Assembly (NCBI RefSeq): GCF_003669015.1
Contig: NZ_CP033069.1
Coordinates: 2,242,501-2,306,500 of the forward strand
DNA length: 64,000 nucleotides
Direction: 5' to 3'
DNA from: Acidovorax sp. 1608163
GTDB taxonomy: Bacteria; Pseudomonadota; Gammaproteobacteria; Burkholderiales; Burkholderiaceae_C
Part shown: in pieces, positions 63,702 to 64,000 of the stretch
Layout of the letters: every line of letters begins with the position of its first letter
Numbering within the stretch: position 1 is the first letter of the stretch
Made by a program: the position numbers and the translations under genes
The notes under the pieces: generated by a model
Seen by the model: the letters and a program-made list of their open reading frames with translations, nothing else
Database searches by the model: none
What the model was told of the DNA's origin: nothing

Positions 63702-64000
63702 ATGAATCCAGAAATCAAAGCGATCGATCAACAGATTGCAGAACTACAAGCCCGCCGCGACCGACTCGCACACGAATACAAACGCCAGGCCATTGAGACC
63801 TCACGCCAGTTGGTGGCCCAGTTTGGTTTAACCCCCGCGCAAGTGGGTCTGGGCTCTATCAGCCGCAAGCCCTTGCCGCCCTCCACCAAACGCCCGACCA
63901 CTTTCTATGACCCCAACACAGGTTTGGCCTGGGACGGCTCGTTGAGCGGCCGAGGCCGCAAACCCGCCTGGATCCAGCAGGCCATCGAAGATGGCACCAT
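63702..64000 (+). CDS. H-NS family nucleoid protein, 3' end cut by window
   Basis: At least 99 residues. The N-terminal oligomerisation helix reads IKAIDQQIAELQARRDRLAHEYKRQAIETSRQLVAQFGL. The C-terminal DNA-binding motif is visible as TTFYDPNTGLAWDGSLSGRGRKPAWIQ, the betaproteobacterial form of the H-NS AT-hook-like loop. H-NS-like proteins silence AT-rich acquired DNA, of which this window has several stretches. The gene runs off the window end. Confidence 0.92.
   Translation, partial: MNPEIKAIDQQIAELQARRDRLAHEYKRQAIETSRQLVAQFGLTPAQVGLGSISRKPLPPSTKRPTTFYDPNTGLAWDGSLSGRGRKPAWIQQAIEDGT

Overview
The window looks like chromosomal DNA of a betaproteobacterium of the Comamonadaceae (Acidovorax-like). 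The evidence is high-GC coding sequence with strong third-position G/C, closest family resemblance of the housekeeping genes (acyl-CoA carboxylase, BioB with a long N-terminus, H-NS-type nucleoid protein) to that group, and dispersed palindromic repeats of a type I associate with it. This taxonomic call is inference; no search was run.

Layout. 1-6 kb: housekeeping genes on the + strand (biotin-dependent carboxylase subunit cut by the window edge, YdcF-like membrane protein, VOC/epimerase-like protein, DUF2314 protein, biotin synthase). 5.7-10.6 kb: a minus-strand signalling operon (cysteine-free molybdopterin-fold periplasmic protein, hybrid histidine kinase with two receivers and Hpt, HD-GYP response regulator). 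10.8-14.1 kb: a persulfide/sulfide-response locus around a BigR-type thiol-switch repressor, with a 14-bp-arm dyad in the divergent promoter. 14.1-19.1 kb: a mirror-image element made of two divergent tyrosine recombinase/KfrA-like pairs facing each other. The KfrA arms are almost identical, but the recombinases differ by about a quarter and one carries a nonsense codon. 19.3-36.2 kb: two small minus-strand genes, then a giant YD-repeat (Rhs-type) polymorphic toxin of about 5,000 residues, split by an apparent one-base frameshift just before its nuclease-like tip, and a putative immunity gene. 36.2-36.85 kb: transposase relics. 36.85-59.5 kb: a single minus-strand flagellar basal body-hook operon. 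59.6-64 kb: a trypsin-phospholipase D fusion protein, the C-terminal remnant of a NUC-type endonuclease, a small hypothetical gene and a truncated H-NS family gene.

The most unusual system is the flagellar operon. It encodes the export gate, ATPase complex, rod, P/L rings, hook and hook-length control. The window contains no flagellin, filament cap, hook-filament junction, stator, chemotaxis or flgJ/flgM/flgN gene. The proteins at the FliG and FliM positions are reduced and lack recognisable torque and CheY-binding parts. The gene order is the usual order circularly permuted between fliP and fliQ. This suggests an accessory, possibly secretion-dedicated flagellar apparatus, and a toxin of about 5,000 residues lies next to it. 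Any functional link between the two is speculation.

Three genes (rhs, fliP, fliH) appear frameshifted, each as if one base were missing from a homopolymer. This could be sequence error, real decay or slippage; raw reads are needed before any of them is treated as broken.
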